Positions 24,359 through 34,157 of a stretch of DNA of 56,502 nt are shown here, piece by piece. This DNA is from an uncultured Bacillota bacterium. GTDB taxonomy: Bacteria; Bacillota_I; Bacilli_A; RF39; UBA660. Within the stretch, counting starts at the first letter, position 1. Each line of letters opens with the position of its first letter. The stretch is taken from positions 1-56,502 of the forward strand of contig CAMNJS010000003.1 of the NCBI GenBank assembly GCA_946541645.1, written 5' to 3'. The translations under genes were made by a program, and so were the position numbers. The notes below the pieces were generated by a model that was given only the letters and a program-made list of their open reading frames with translations, ran no database searches and was not told the origin of the DNA.

Positions 24359-25597
24359 TTATCTTATAAATCTGACCCCTTTAGAAGGAATTTGTGGCAT
24401 GATCGTTCTTGGATTTATTCTACCTTGATTTGCTGTATATGAAGTAGCCCCACTCCAAGTATTTCCATCAAATAAATTAAGATGTAAATGTCTTGCTCCA
24501 GCACAGGCATCATTATCCCCGCCAACTTGTCCTAAAACAGTATTAGGTGTAACATTCTGCCACTGACTAACCGAAACAGAAGCCATATGCCAATAAGAAG
24601 TAACATAAGGATGATTATTTATTCTATGAAGAACATATACAATATAACTACCGCAGTTCTTACCATTGACTTTATATGTGCCCCAAGGCTGAATAAGAAC
24701 TACTTGTCCTAAAGCAACTGGATAAATTGGCCCAGTACAACCTCTACAGTATGAAAAATCAATTCCTTTATGATAACTATTATCATAACTTCTCCATCCA
24801 AAATCACTTGTTACATAGCCGTGGGCAATAGGCATATATGTCCCATTCGCACTAGCTATTTGTATTCCCTTAACAGACCCTACGCTGCTCGAATTAGCAA
24901 CACTCCTACTAAGCCTATTCATACACTGACTCATCGTTTCAGAAAGTTTACATCTGTTCATACTATTAATCATATCGATAGTAGCCTTATATTCACTTTC
25001 CTTATCAACCATTGTCTTATTTAAATCAACAATTTCTGAAGAAAGTTTAGCCTGAAGTAAACTAAGTTCATCCTTCTTCTTATTAAGTTCCTCATCTTTT
25101 TTATTAAGTTCATTTTTCTTTGCTTCAAGCTTCTTTATATCATTACCATATTCCTCAATTAACTTTTCATTATAGTCACCAAGCTGTTCAGCCACTGAAA
25201 CCCTATAAATAAAATCCGTAAAATCAGTAGCCCCGAAAATATACTCTAAATAATTAGCCTCACCATTAGTAACCTGAACATAGCTCATTATATCTTTCAT
25301 CTGTGCATCTTTTCGCTCAATCTCTTCCTGAAGTTTTTCAACCTGTGAAGCTATATCTTTTAATTCATTATTAATTCTTTCAATTTCCTTCTTAACCGCT
25401 GCCATATCATTAATAGCCTTTTCTCTTTCTTCGGCCTTTAATGCTTTCTCAGCCTTCGCCTCATTATATGCTTTTCTATTTGCTTCAGCCTCAGCCTTTA
25501 ATTCACCTAGCGTCTTTTCTTTAGCATAAATAGGCGTCGCAAAAATACTAAATAACATTAAAGAAATAATACTAATTACAATAAACTTCTTTTTCAT
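24359..25597 (-). CDS. Secreted coiled-coil M23 endopeptidase (EnvC/PcsB-like layout)
   Basis: Signal peptide (about residues 1-25, ending near YAKE), a long coiled coil (about 28-225) and a C-terminal LytM/M23 domain (about 265-410). Metal ligands are visible in YHKGIDF (His and Asp) and in HLHLNLFDG (HxH). The coiled coil plus M23 layout is that of EnvC and of division hydrolases, in which FtsEX activates septal peptidoglycan cleavage; ftsEX is not in the window. Cysteines in CRGCTG and further along may form disulphides outside the cell. The full set of ligands suggests an active D,D- or L,D-endopeptidase. Confidence 0.85.
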   Translation of the reverse strand: MKKKFIVISIISLMLFSIFATPIYAKEKTLGELKAEAEANRKAYNEAKAEKALKAEEREKAINDMAAVKKEIERINNELKDIASQVEKLQEEIERKDAQMKDIMSYVQVTNGEANYLEYIFGATDFTDFIYRVSVAEQLGDYNEKLIEEYGNDIKKLEAKKNELNKKDEELNKKKDELSLLQAKLSSEIVDLNKTMVDKESEYKATIDMINSMNRCKLSETMSQCMNRLSRSVANSSSVGSVKGIQIASANGTYMPIAHGYVTSDFGWRSYDNSYHKGIDFSYCRGCTGPIYPVALGQVVLIQPWGTYKVNGKNCGSYIVYVLHRINNHPYVTSYWHMASVSVSQWQNVTPNTVLGQVGGDNDACAGARHLHLNLFDGNTWSGATSYTANQGRINPRTIMPQIPSKGVRFIR

Positions 25598-25606
25598 CTA
25601 ACCACC

Positions 25607-26245
25607 TTAACCTTTTAAAACTTTTACAGCTGCCTTATAAGAAGGCATATACTTTGACACTGTTTTCCAAAATTCTCTAGAATGATCAAAATGAACAAAA
25701 TGACTAAGCTCATGAATAATAACATAATCAATTTCCCTTAAACTATATTTAATCAAATTAGAATTTAAAGTTACTGAATTATCTCTTTTATTACAAACTC
25801 CCCATCTAGTTTTCATTTTTCTTATCTTAAGCTTAGGAAAAGGAATTACCTCCTCAAATAAATCATAATTATATTTAAGTCTTTCCGTAAAAATATTAAG
25901 CATTTGCGATTTTAACCACATTTCCACCTTTTTATAATCACTGGCATAAATCTTATTATCATCAATCCTCATATTTTCTAACGGTACTAACATTATATCA
26001 TACTTTTGCCCTAAATAATAGAATCCACTATTTATTTCTGACTGTCTCTTTACTTTATTTAACGATTTTCTTAAAAAATCTTTCTCGTTATCTAAAATAT
26101 CTTTAATATAAAAACGAGTTGCCAAATAATTTGTCGTCACATATATTGTCAAATCATCTTTTATTTTAATATAAGTGTTTTTATTCTTTTTTTTAACAAC
26201 AATTACTGTATAAATTTCACCATCTAATTTATATTTAAATGTCAT
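25607..26245 (-). CDS. YgjP-like zinc metallopeptidase-fold protein (M48-related)
   Basis: Cytosolic protein of 212 residues with the YgjP/DUF45 signature: TRWGVCN, then the zinc site HELSHFVHFDHS followed by FW near the C-terminus (about residues 176-192). The WG-[SV]-C motif and HELxH with a third His four residues on are typical. The biological role is unknown; a link to DNA-associated processing or nucleotide-hydrolase partners has been proposed for the family. RBS GGTGA precedes ATG. The gene is 10 bp upstream of the M23 peptidase gene, probably one transcript. Confidence 0.85.
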   Translation of the reverse strand: MTFKYKLDGEIYTVIVVKKKNKNTYIKIKDDLTIYVTTNYLATRFYIKDILDNEKDFLRKSLNKVKRQSEINSGFYYLGQKYDIMLVPLENMRIDDNKIYASDYKKVEMWLKSQMLNIFTERLKYNYDLFEEVIPFPKLKIRKMKTRWGVCNKRDNSVTLNSNLIKYSLREIDYVIIHELSHFVHFDHSREFWKTVSKYMPSYKAAVKVLKG

Positions 26246-26286
26246 TATATCACCACAATAATTTTATCACAATTTAAAAAATAAAA

Positions 26287-26309
26287 AAAGAAACACTTTA
26301 GCGTTTCTA
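26287..26309 (-). terminator. Terminator of the YfcC-type transporter gene
   Basis: Minus strand: AGAAAC / GTTTCT stem, then seven T. Confidence 0.65.
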
Positions 26310-27866
26310 TAATAATGTTAGTATTCCGCAAATTAGTAGTACTAATAAGAATGCAATTAAAGCAAATCTCCATATATACTTAATCCACTTGCCATAAGAT
26401 ACATCAAAGCTGCTTAACCCAGCAATTAATACGATGCTTGTTGGGAAAATCATCATTGCAACACCATAAACTGACTGAACAAGAAGGCCAGCAATTGATA
26501 AGCTTGATGAATCAAAACCAGTCACAAAACTAGAAATATCAGCAAGTAAATAATATAAATCATTGAAGAAGAATCCGCTTAATAATGCACTAACGCCAGT
26601 AATAATTGGATTAAAACCATCACTTAACTCAAACAACTTTCCGTTAATAGAATCAACTAAAGTTCCACTACCATATTGTAATGATTGATATAAAACAGAA
26701 AGAATAACACTTGCAAGTGATGCATAAATAGCTGTTGGTAACCATTTCTTAGTGCCAGCAATAAAGCTTTCAACATAATCATTAATATTTAATTTATAAG
26801 CTTTTGCAATTAACATAGAAGTTATAATCATTAATCCTATAAATTCAACATTTCCCCAATATCCAAGTTGGCTAATACCACTAAATAAATGTTCAAAAAT
26901 TGGAAAATCTTTAATTTTAACTCCCATAATAGCATCATGCATATTATTAAATACATTAATACCAAAACTATAATACCAGTTGTACATACCAACAAACGCT
27001 AACACAAGCATTAATGATACAATTAATACTAATGGCCAAGTTTTAACAAAACCACCAGACACTTTCTTAACCGGTACTATTGCTGCTAAAGCTTTTGTGT
27101 TTGACTTTTTCGCTGGTTTCTTAGCTGGTTTTTTTGCCGTTTTCTTAGTAGATGCTTTAACTGTTTTCTTAACTTCCTCCTTAGCTGCTACTTCTTTTTT
27201 AGTTTTTACTTCTTTTTTTACATCCAAAGCTTCTTCTTTGACTGTAGCGTTTTTCTTATCATTCTTTTTACCAGAAGATAATACTGTAAATACTAATAGA
27301 ACGGTAAGTAAAACAAGTAAAACTATTTTAGCAACTATTTGATTATTCATATCTAAAGATAAAATATTTTTTGTATATCCTGTGATATTAAAACCATAAG
27401 TTGAAGCAACACTACCTACAAGTAAACTTCCAACCGTTGCAGCAAGTGCAGTTACTTTATCATAATTCATTTTAAATAAAACAGCTGCAAAAAGTGGCAC
27501 TAAAACAAATAAAGGAATTATAAGACCAGTAAGTGAAGAAAGAATTACAAAGAAAATTACAGTAATAACTAAAAACTTATTTTCACGTCCTTTAAAACGA
27601 GCTACCCACTTATCTGTTAAAGCATCAAGGGCACCAGTTTTTTCCATAACACCATAAAGTCCACCCATAACTGCAAATATAGCACCATATAAAACAAATG
27701 TTATAAATGCATTAACAGGAGTATTTACTAAATCCACAAGTCCAATAGGACTAATCCCACTAGTTGTTAGTTTTCCTCCAGAATAAGTACCAACAGGAAT
27801 AATCCAACTTAAAAATGCAAAAATTAAGAAAGATATTCCAATAACTTTAAGTATATTTCTTTTCAT
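26307..27866 (-). CDS. YfcC/ArcD-like membrane transporter with a Lys-rich loop
   Basis: About 12 membrane helices in two halves. The first half (1-200) contains SWIIPVGTYSGG, VLYGAIFAVMGGLYGVMEKTGALD and SSLTGLIIPLFVLVP, patterns of the YfcC (C4-dicarboxylate/basic amino acid carrier-like) group. Between the halves, residues 200-270 are a highly charged, Ala/Lys/Pro-rich loop with the repeated unit AKKPAKK, unlike the rest of the protein. Substrate not predictable; peptides, amino acids or dicarboxylates are all possible. Monocistronic, with RBS GGGAGG upstream and a terminator behind. Confidence 0.7.
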   Translation of the reverse strand: MKRNILKVIGISFLIFAFLSWIIPVGTYSGGKLTTSGISPIGLVDLVNTPVNAFITFVLYGAIFAVMGGLYGVMEKTGALDALTDKWVARFKGRENKFLVITVIFFVILSSLTGLIIPLFVLVPLFAAVLFKMNYDKVTALAATVGSLLVGSVASTYGFNITGYTKNILSLDMNNQIVAKIVLLVLLTVLLVFTVLSSGKKNDKKNATVKEEALDVKKEVKTKKEVAAKEEVKKTVKASTKKTAKKPAKKPAKKSNTKALAAIVPVKKVSGGFVKTWPLVLIVSLMLVLAFVGMYNWYYSFGINVFNNMHDAIMGVKIKDFPIFEHLFSGISQLGYWGNVEFIGLMIITSMLIAKAYKLNINDYVESFIAGTKKWLPTAIYASLASVILSVLYQSLQYGSGTLVDSINGKLFELSDGFNPIITGVSALLSGFFFNDLYYLLADISSFVTGFDSSSLSIAGLLVQSVYGVAMMIFPTSIVLIAGLSSFDVSYGKWIKYIWRFALIAFLLVLLICGILTLL

Positions 27867-27939
27867 TTCTATTTACCTCCCATAAACATTATATCAAAAA
27901 AACCTTATAATATAAAGTTTTTTTCATTTTTTTACCATT

Positions 27940-27968
27940 TTTTCATAAAAAGATAAATATGGTATAAT
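27940..27968 (+). promoter_or_regulatory. Probable sigma-A promoter of the radical SAM gene
   Basis: TTTTCA-like -35, 17-nt spacer, TATAAT at 27963-27968, 16 bp before the ATG. Confidence 0.55.
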
Positions 27969-27984
27969 TAAAAAGGTGACCTTT

Positions 27985-28923
27985 ATGAACACATTTTCTT
28001 ATTCAAACACTAATAAAAGATATCATACCTTAGATTACTTCTATAAACAAAAATTTAAATCTAAAGTATGTAAAATAAGCTTAAATGCCGGTTTTACTTG
28101 TCCTAATATCGATGGAACCAAAGGATATAATGGATGCATATACTGCTCTAAAATAGGATCAGGTGAATACGGCGGTAACCCTGAAGAAAATTTAATAACC
28201 CAGTTTAATAATATTAAAAAAGTTATGGATAGAAAATGGCCAAATAGTAAATATATTGGGTACTTTCAAGCAAGAACTAACACCTATGCTCCAGTAAAAA
28301 TATTGAAAGAAAAATATGAAACAATACTAAATTTGCCAAATGTTGTAGGTCTATCGATTGCAACAAGGCCTGATGCCATTACAGATGAATGCTTAGAATA
28401 TTTAAAAGAACTTAATAAAAAAACATTTTTAACAGTAGAACTAGGACTTCAAACAATTCACGATAAAACATCTAAACTAATAAACAGATGCCATGATTTA
28501 AAATGCTTTGAAGAAATATTAAAAAAACTAAAACAAAATAAAATTTTTACTGTAGTTCATATTATTAATGGCCTCCCTTATGAAACAAAAGAAATGATGA
28601 TAGAAACTGTAAAATATTTAAATAATCTTAATATTGACGGCATTAAAATACACATGCTTTCTATATTAAAAAATACTCCACTAGAAACATATTACAAAAA
28701 AAATAAATTTCACGTGCTTTCAAAAGAAGAATATATAGATATAACAGTAGAACAGTTAAGACATCTAAACTCCAAAATAGTTATTCAAAGACTGACTGGA
28801 GACCCCACAAAAGAAGATTTAATAGAGCCAAAATGGACAATAAAAAAAATCGATGTTTTAAACGGAATTGACAAAAAAATGAATAAAGAAAATATTTATC
28901 AAGGTGATAAAATAACTAACTAA
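27985..28923 (+). CDS. Radical SAM protein, YhcC/YtqA (TIGR01212-type) family
   Basis: Radical SAM enzyme of 312 residues. The [4Fe-4S] Cys are in FTCPNIDGTKGYNGCIYC, the spaced C...CxxC pattern typical of this family rather than plain CxxxCxxC. Further family blocks are YFQARTNTYAP, GLSIATRPDAI and VELGLQT. The target is not established with certainty in my knowledge; tRNA or other RNA modification has been suggested for members. The ATG at 27985 has AAAAGGTGA as ribosome site; a GTG at 27976 lies within that site and is unlikely. It stands alone, divergent from the transporter and convergent with the surface protein. Confidence 0.85.
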   Translation: MNTFSYSNTNKRYHTLDYFYKQKFKSKVCKISLNAGFTCPNIDGTKGYNGCIYCSKIGSGEYGGNPEENLITQFNNIKKVMDRKWPNSKYIGYFQARTNTYAPVKILKEKYETILNLPNVVGLSIATRPDAITDECLEYLKELNKKTFLTVELGLQTIHDKTSKLINRCHDLKCFEEILKKLKQNKIFTVVHIINGLPYETKEMMIETVKYLNNLNIDGIKIHMLSILKNTPLETYYKKNKFHVLSKEEYIDITVEQLRHLNSKIVIQRLTGDPTKEDLIEPKWTIKKIDVLNGIDKKMNKENIYQGDKITN

Positions 28924-28950
28924 AAAAAGAATAATTTTTTATTCTTTTTT
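28922..28950. terminator. Bidirectional terminator
   Basis: AAAAAAGAATAA / TTATTCTTTTTT stem with T runs on both sides, shared by the radical SAM gene and the convergent surface-protein gene. Confidence 0.8.
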
Positions 28951-29799
28951 TCCTTTTAAAATAATCATATATACACAAATTCCAACCACAACAGAAACAG
29001 CAAATAAACCCATAATAATAAATCTAGCATTAGCTCCAGTGGCTGGAACTTTTACCACTTTATTCGAACTACTAGATAATACTTGCGGTTTAGCATCTTG
29101 AGTATTCTCATCATCACGAGAAGTACCAGCCGCACTTGATGAATCATCAAGCATATAAACATAAACTATCTGGTAAATATCATTATTATCAGCATCCTTA
29201 GCTTTAATCCAAAGCCAGTAATAACCCGCATCTGCAGGAACATTATATAAAAGATTATTTCCTTCACTATCTAAACTTTTTTCTTGCCAGTTATTATCAT
29301 CGTATAAGGGAACATCTTCATATAGCTCCTTTAAAGAATTATTATGATTAGCAATACAAACATTAGCTGCAGAAATATACTGATTATATACACTCGTATA
29401 ATTATTATTTGCAGCTATATACTCATCATTTGAAGTATAATCATCGCCAGCTTCAATCAACCTAGCTTTAATTGCCTGCATGTTTTTCTCTAACGGTTCA
29501 TAATCATACGTCCTTTTTGCCGTCTCATCACATGAATTATATGTTTCTTTTATCTCATTAATTTCCCTTTTATGACCATTAATAACAGCACTTGTAGTTT
29601 CAATAAATTGATAATATATAACATCATTATTATTTTTTAAATCACTCTTTAACTGAATTTTAACCATATTAGCTTCTATATTATTAAGTATTCCAATTTC
29701 TTCAGAGATATTAACATCATCATAATTAAAAGCAAGTACACTATCTGCGCTTATAAATAATAAAATAAAAGACAAAAATACCTTAACAAATTTTCTCAC
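28939..29799 (-). CDS. Secreted protein with sortase-type C-terminal anchor
   Basis: Signal peptide at residues 1-23 (ending SVLA-FN). The C-terminus has a sorting signal: VPATG (about 248-252), a hydrophobic stretch of about 22 residues and the basic tail KGKKE. VPxTG replaces LPxTG, as is usual in several gut Bacillota. The middle is helical with a beta-rich part (about 160-215: YYWLWIKAKDADNN), of unknown function. Predicted to be displayed on the wall by a sortase not encoded in this window. Confidence 0.7.
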   Translation of the reverse strand: MRKFVKVFLSFILLFISADSVLAFNYDDVNISEEIGILNNIEANMVKIQLKSDLKNNNDVIYYQFIETTSAVINGHKREINEIKETYNSCDETAKRTYDYEPLEKNMQAIKARLIEAGDDYTSNDEYIAANNNYTSVYNQYISAANVCIANHNNSLKELYEDVPLYDDNNWQEKSLDSEGNNLLYNVPADAGYYWLWIKAKDADNNDIYQIVYVYMLDDSSSAAGTSRDDENTQDAKPQVLSSSSNKVVKVPATGANARFIIMGLFAVSVVVGICVYMIILKGKKE

Positions 29800-29924
29800 T
29801 TTACCACCTCATTAACAATACTATACTTTTCTATTATCTGCCAAAATTGTAGCACATCATAAAAATATTATCAATATATAACAAAAAAATGCTTAAAAGT
29901 TTACACTAATAAACACTTTATATA

Positions 29925-31952
29925 TTAAAATAATGCACTAAATAAATTAACAATAAAACATACGATAATTCCAATCACGAAAGGAATTATAAAAGATAAA
30001 AATGCCCACTTATTACTACCTGTCTCCTTTTTAATAGTTAAAATAGTTGTCATACAAGGAAAATGTAAAATAGAAAATAACATTACACACACTGCAGTTA
30101 AAGTAGTCCATCCATTATTTATAAATAAAGTTTTAAGCTCTGCTAAATTACTAATATCTGTAATATAGCCTAATGACATATAACCCATAATCATAATTGG
30201 AATAACTATTTCATTAGCTGGAAAGCCTAATAAAAATGCCATTATTATAACTCCATCCATGCCAATTAAATGACCAAAAGGATTTAAAAAATTAATGCAT
30301 ATTTTTAAAATAGACAAATTACCTATATGAATGTTTGCCATAAGCCAAATAACAAATCCTGCAGGAGCCGAAACAGCGATTGCTCTTTTTAGAACAAACA
30401 AACTTCGATCAAATATAGATCTAATTATAACCTTTATTATTTGAGGTCTTCTATAAGGTGGAAGTTCTAAAGTAAAAGATGAAGCCTCCCCTTTTAAAAT
30501 TGTTTTAGATAAAATTTTAGAAACTAAAAATGTAACTAAAATTCCAAAAATAATAAATAAAGTTAATATAAATGATCCAAATAAAGTATTCGCAATTAAA
30601 AACATTGAAATTAATGATATTAGTAGAGGAAATCTTCCATTGCAAGGAACAAAAGCATTTGTCAAAATAGCAATCAATCTCTCACGAGGAGAATCTATTA
30701 TTCTAGCTCCGGTTACCCCAACTGCATTACACCCAAATCCTTCAACCATTGTAAGTGCTTGCTTACCACAAGAATCACATTTTTTAAAAACACCATCCAT
30801 ATTAAAAGCAATACGTGGTAAATATCCTAAATCTTCAAGTAAAGTAAAAAGAGGGAAAAAAATCATCATAGGTGGAAGCATAACCGCAATTACCCAAGCT
30901 AAAACTCTATATATGCCATAAACCAAAGCATTAATGACAATACTAGGTAAATGAACAAACGTCAAAAATTTTAGTAATATATCTTCAAATTTAAAAAATA
31001 AATCATACAAAATAGAAGAAGGATAATTTGCCCCAACAATCGTAATCCATAAAACAAAAAACAAAAGTAAAATCATAATAATAGTTCCTGTAAATTTATT
31101 AGTCAAATACTTATCTATTATCCTATCTTTTTTATCATAATTTTCCTTGTTATAAGTTATAACTTCACTAACTATTTTTTCACATTCTAAAGAAACACAT
31201 TCCATAGTTAAAGTTTCAATATCATCTTTAGTAAAACCTTTCATATAAAGTTCATTATTAACTTCTCGGACTTTATTCCTTATATCTAGATTATAAACTA
31301 AATCAGTATGAAAATTAAAATCAAAAGAATTTAGAAACGGAATATCATAAGTTAATAGATGAAGAGCAACAATATCTTTATCAACATGCGTATTTGGAAT
31401 CAAATCATAAAGTTTTTTTGTCTCTTTTTCTAAAAAATCATAACTTATCTTAATTGGTTTATTTTTTATATGACAAACCTCATCAAGTTTTAAAAGTACC
31501 TCATTAATACCCTTTTTACTTCTCGCAATTGTTGGCACCACCGGTACACCCAAAAGCTCACTTAATTTATTAAAATCTATATCAATTTTTTTCTTTTTAG
31601 CTTCATCCACTAAATTAACAGATATTACAACCTTACTAGTTATTTCTAAAACCTGCATAACCAAATTTAAATTACGCTCCAAAGCCGTGGCATCACAAAC
31701 AACTACCAAAGCATCATAATCAGAAAAATATATAAAATCACGAGTTACCTCTTCTTCTTTAGAATGAGAAGCTAAAGAATATGTGCCAGGTAAATCCTCA
31801 AACTCATAGCGAGTTCCATTATATATTTTAAACCCTGTTGCTTTTTCTACTGTTTTTCCTGGCCAGTTACCAGTGTGCTGGTGCATACCAGTTAAAGCAT
31901 TAAAAATCGTACTTTTCCCCACATTAGGATTTCCAACTAATCCAACTTTCAT
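29925..31952 (-). CDS. feoB: Ferrous iron transporter FeoB
   Basis: N-terminal G domain (residues 1-165) with GNPNVGKST (G1), the Switch Thr in TGNWPGKT, DLPGTYSL (G3) and SVNLVDE (G4), a helical linker, then about 8-9 membrane segments (280-675) with the Gate-type motifs in LPPMMIFFPLFTLLEDLGYLPR, the Cys pair CDSCGK and GFGCNAVGV and GFPANEIVIPI. Length 675 is normal for the family's shorter members. It overlaps feoA by 4 bp (ATGA), so the two are translationally coupled. Imports Fe(II) under anaerobic, iron-poor conditions; I did not find a clear Fur or DtxR box upstream. Confidence 0.95.
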   Translation of the reverse strand: MKVGLVGNPNVGKSTIFNALTGMHQHTGNWPGKTVEKATGFKIYNGTRYEFEDLPGTYSLASHSKEEEVTRDFIYFSDYDALVVVCDATALERNLNLVMQVLEITSKVVISVNLVDEAKKKKIDIDFNKLSELLGVPVVPTIARSKKGINEVLLKLDEVCHIKNKPIKISYDFLEKETKKLYDLIPNTHVDKDIVALHLLTYDIPFLNSFDFNFHTDLVYNLDIRNKVREVNNELYMKGFTKDDIETLTMECVSLECEKIVSEVITYNKENYDKKDRIIDKYLTNKFTGTIIMILLLFFVLWITIVGANYPSSILYDLFFKFEDILLKFLTFVHLPSIVINALVYGIYRVLAWVIAVMLPPMMIFFPLFTLLEDLGYLPRIAFNMDGVFKKCDSCGKQALTMVEGFGCNAVGVTGARIIDSPRERLIAILTNAFVPCNGRFPLLISLISMFLIANTLFGSFILTLFIIFGILVTFLVSKILSKTILKGEASSFTLELPPYRRPQIIKVIIRSIFDRSLFVLKRAIAVSAPAGFVIWLMANIHIGNLSILKICINFLNPFGHLIGMDGVIIMAFLLGFPANEIVIPIMIMGYMSLGYITDISNLAELKTLFINNGWTTLTAVCVMLFSILHFPCMTTILTIKKETGSNKWAFLSFIIPFVIGIIVCFIVNLFSALF

Positions 31953-32164
31953 ACTTCTACCTCAATATCTAAAGTATCATCTTTTCGAATTCCAATAACT
32001 GTACCTTTTATCTTATAAACGGTCATACTTCTATTCATTAATATTGGTTTTACCCTAACCCCTTTAATAAAGCCAATATCCATAAGTCTTTTTTTAATAT
32101 TTTTTTTAGTAATAACCTTCTTAATTAAACCTTCCTCGCCTATTTTCAAATCATTTAATTTCAT
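31949..32164 (-). CDS. feoA: FeoA SH3-like accessory protein
   Basis: 71 residues of FeoA/DtxR-C-type SH3 fold: LKIGEEGLIKKV, then RLMDIGFIKGVRVKPI and GTVIGIRKDDTLDIEV. FeoA binds FeoB and helps Fe(II) uptake. It leads the operon; CATATAAT 42 bp upstream on the minus strand may be its -10. Confidence 0.93.
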   Translation of the reverse strand: MKLNDLKIGEEGLIKKVITKKNIKKRLMDIGFIKGVRVKPILMNRSMTVYKIKGTVIGIRKDDTLDIEVEV

Positions 32165-32301
32165 AACATCAACTTACTTTCTATAGTTATTATATGAAAT
32201 TAAAACAAATATGTTATAAAGTTTAAAACGCTTAAATTGTAGTAAATACTCTATTATCAAAACATCACCCTAAAACATATTTATTTTCTATTCTAAAAAC
32301 A

Positions 32302-32328
32302 AAAAAATCTGAAACAAATCAGATTTTA
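32302..32328 (-). terminator. Terminator of the HerA-like gene
   Basis: Minus strand: AAATCTGA / TCAGATTT stem with T run, directly after the stop. Confidence 0.75.
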
Positions 32329-34107
32329 TTTTCTATCGATAAACCAATTACTAATAATATCACAGCTACTGCTAGAAGGTGCAGGTGACGGTCTATCTAA
32401 TTTAGTTAAAACTGGAACCTTAAACGCCGAACCAAATGCAATACAGTTTCCTGGTTGCAAAATCCTAAGTCTTTTTACAATTTCATTAGTTATATTTGGA
32501 ACCATATCCCTAATATAATCCACATCCCTTGGATGAAGCATTTTAAAAATCAAAAAATTATTACACTGTGAAATAGAAGTTTCTGATAAATCAGAAGGTC
32601 TTTGAGAAATAAGTCCAAGTAAAACCCCATATTTTCTTCCCTCTTTAGTAATTCTATCAAATATATTATATCCAATCAAATTGACATCATTATCATTTTG
32701 AACATATCTATGTGCTTCCTCTAATATAATATGAAAAGGTAGCGTTGCTCTTCTATCTAAATTTTTAGCGTAATCAAATAATAACTTGGAATATATTTTA
32801 GTAATTATTTTAGCAAACCTATCATCAACATAATTAATATTAAAATTTATTATCTGAGCTTTTCGGCCATTTGGACCAGTTAACAATTCTTTAATATAAT
32901 CATCCCTACTTACATAATTATCGCATTCAAAATATTTAGCATAATCACCATTAAGTAAAGTATGAAGTCTTACCTTAAGAACATTATTTTGATCAAACAC
33001 CTTGTCACTATTTAAAGCTCCCTCAGAAATTAAAGCAAAATCCAAGGCATCAGCTAAATCCTTTAAACCATACTTAAATGAACCATCAGGTAGTGTAAGA
33101 TCTACCGTTTCACTCAAAAATGATTGCATAAAATTAGTAAGAAGTTCCATTTCCCTTATTTTACCAGTCTCATCAATAATTAAACACTGCTTTAAACTAC
33201 GAGTATACCCAGGTTGATAAATCTCTGTTTCCAAATTAAGATCTTCCGTATGATAAGTAGATAAAATTGAAAAAATTTGATCTCTTATTTGTGAGGAACT
33301 TCTACCACTTGATAAAATATCCAAAATAGCTCTTGCGATTATATCGTTTTTAGCAGTTTTTACTTCCTCACCTTCTCTAACAAAAAGTCCAACAAACTTT
33401 AAAGCTTTTTCAATTATTGGAATCTGATTAGAACTTTCAGCATTTAAAAGTAAAACAATATCATCAACAGATAAAAGCCATAAAGGAATTTTTAAAATTT
33501 CTGTTTCACTAAATTTAGTATTAGTAGTATACGCCTTAAAACTAACCTCTGGAACTTTATCTCCAATATTTTTAAACGCACTATGATATTCGCCATAAGC
33601 ATCAAAAATAAATATTGAAGCCCTATAAGCTACTGTACTTTGCTTTTCAAAAATACTTTGAATAAGCTTAGCTACTCCCCAAGATTTACCACTACCAGTA
33701 GATCCAAAAATTGCAAAATGGCTAGCGAAAAAATCATTAATATTAAATCCAATCTTTACCCCTGGATAAATTGGACTTTCACCAATATATACATCCTGCT
33801 TTTCTTCATATTCTAAAACGCTGATAATCATCGGTATTTTTTCTTTAGAAATTAGTTTTACAGAAGCCCCAAAAGAAGGCTTTTTAATAACGCCAAAAAC
33901 AAATTCGTTATTTTGAATTTCACCAACTAAATTAACATATGCAATACCATCTTTAATATCAGCTATTTCCCCAACTAACATTTTTGTATTATCTTCCATT
34001 ACAACATGCATATTAATTAAACTCTGAAACTCATTTAAATTAATTGATAATTTAATTAAAACCGTATCTTCTTCAATACCTATTATTGTCCCTAACATAT
34101 TCTTCAC
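32326..34107 (-). CDS. HerA/DUF87-type ATPase
   Basis: 593 residues. A beta-rich HAS-barrel-like N-terminus (about 1-115) precedes a RecA/FtsK-HerA ATPase core with Walker A GSTGSGKSW (about 135-143), Walker B IILEEAHRYV (about 455-465) and the C-terminal LISQRPSDLSETSISQCNNF with the sensor and arginine-finger region. HerA hexamers translocate along DNA, usually with a NurA nuclease; no nurA, sir2 or other known partner is adjacent. The downstream feo genes and upstream unknown gene give no clue. DNA repair is the default guess; a defence role cannot be claimed. Confidence 0.8.
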   Translation of the reverse strand: MKNMLGTIIGIEEDTVLIKLSINLNEFQSLINMHVVMEDNTKMLVGEIADIKDGIAYVNLVGEIQNNEFVFGVIKKPSFGASVKLISKEKIPMIISVLEYEEKQDVYIGESPIYPGVKIGFNINDFFASHFAIFGSTGSGKSWGVAKLIQSIFEKQSTVAYRASIFIFDAYGEYHSAFKNIGDKVPEVSFKAYTTNTKFSETEILKIPLWLLSVDDIVLLLNAESSNQIPIIEKALKFVGLFVREGEEVKTAKNDIIARAILDILSSGRSSSQIRDQIFSILSTYHTEDLNLETEIYQPGYTRSLKQCLIIDETGKIREMELLTNFMQSFLSETVDLTLPDGSFKYGLKDLADALDFALISEGALNSDKVFDQNNVLKVRLHTLLNGDYAKYFECDNYVSRDDYIKELLTGPNGRKAQIINFNINYVDDRFAKIITKIYSKLLFDYAKNLDRRATLPFHIILEEAHRYVQNDNDVNLIGYNIFDRITKEGRKYGVLLGLISQRPSDLSETSISQCNNFLIFKMLHPRDVDYIRDMVPNITNEIVKRLRILQPGNCIAFGSAFKVPVLTKLDRPSPAPSSSSCDIISNWFIDRK

Positions 34108-34157
34108 CTATCATAATTATAACACGTCAAAACAAAAAGAATCAATTGTTTTGATTC

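Noticed and set aside
26980-27342. 120-codon plus-strand frame opposite the YfcC-type transporter
   Set aside because: Antisense reading of the Lys-rich loop; composition (Phe/Ala-rich) is an artefact of the complement.
32326-34107. HerA-based antiphage defence system
   Set aside because: No adjacent Sir2, DUF4297, NurA or other defence partner; upstream and downstream genes are housekeeping or unknown and give no support.
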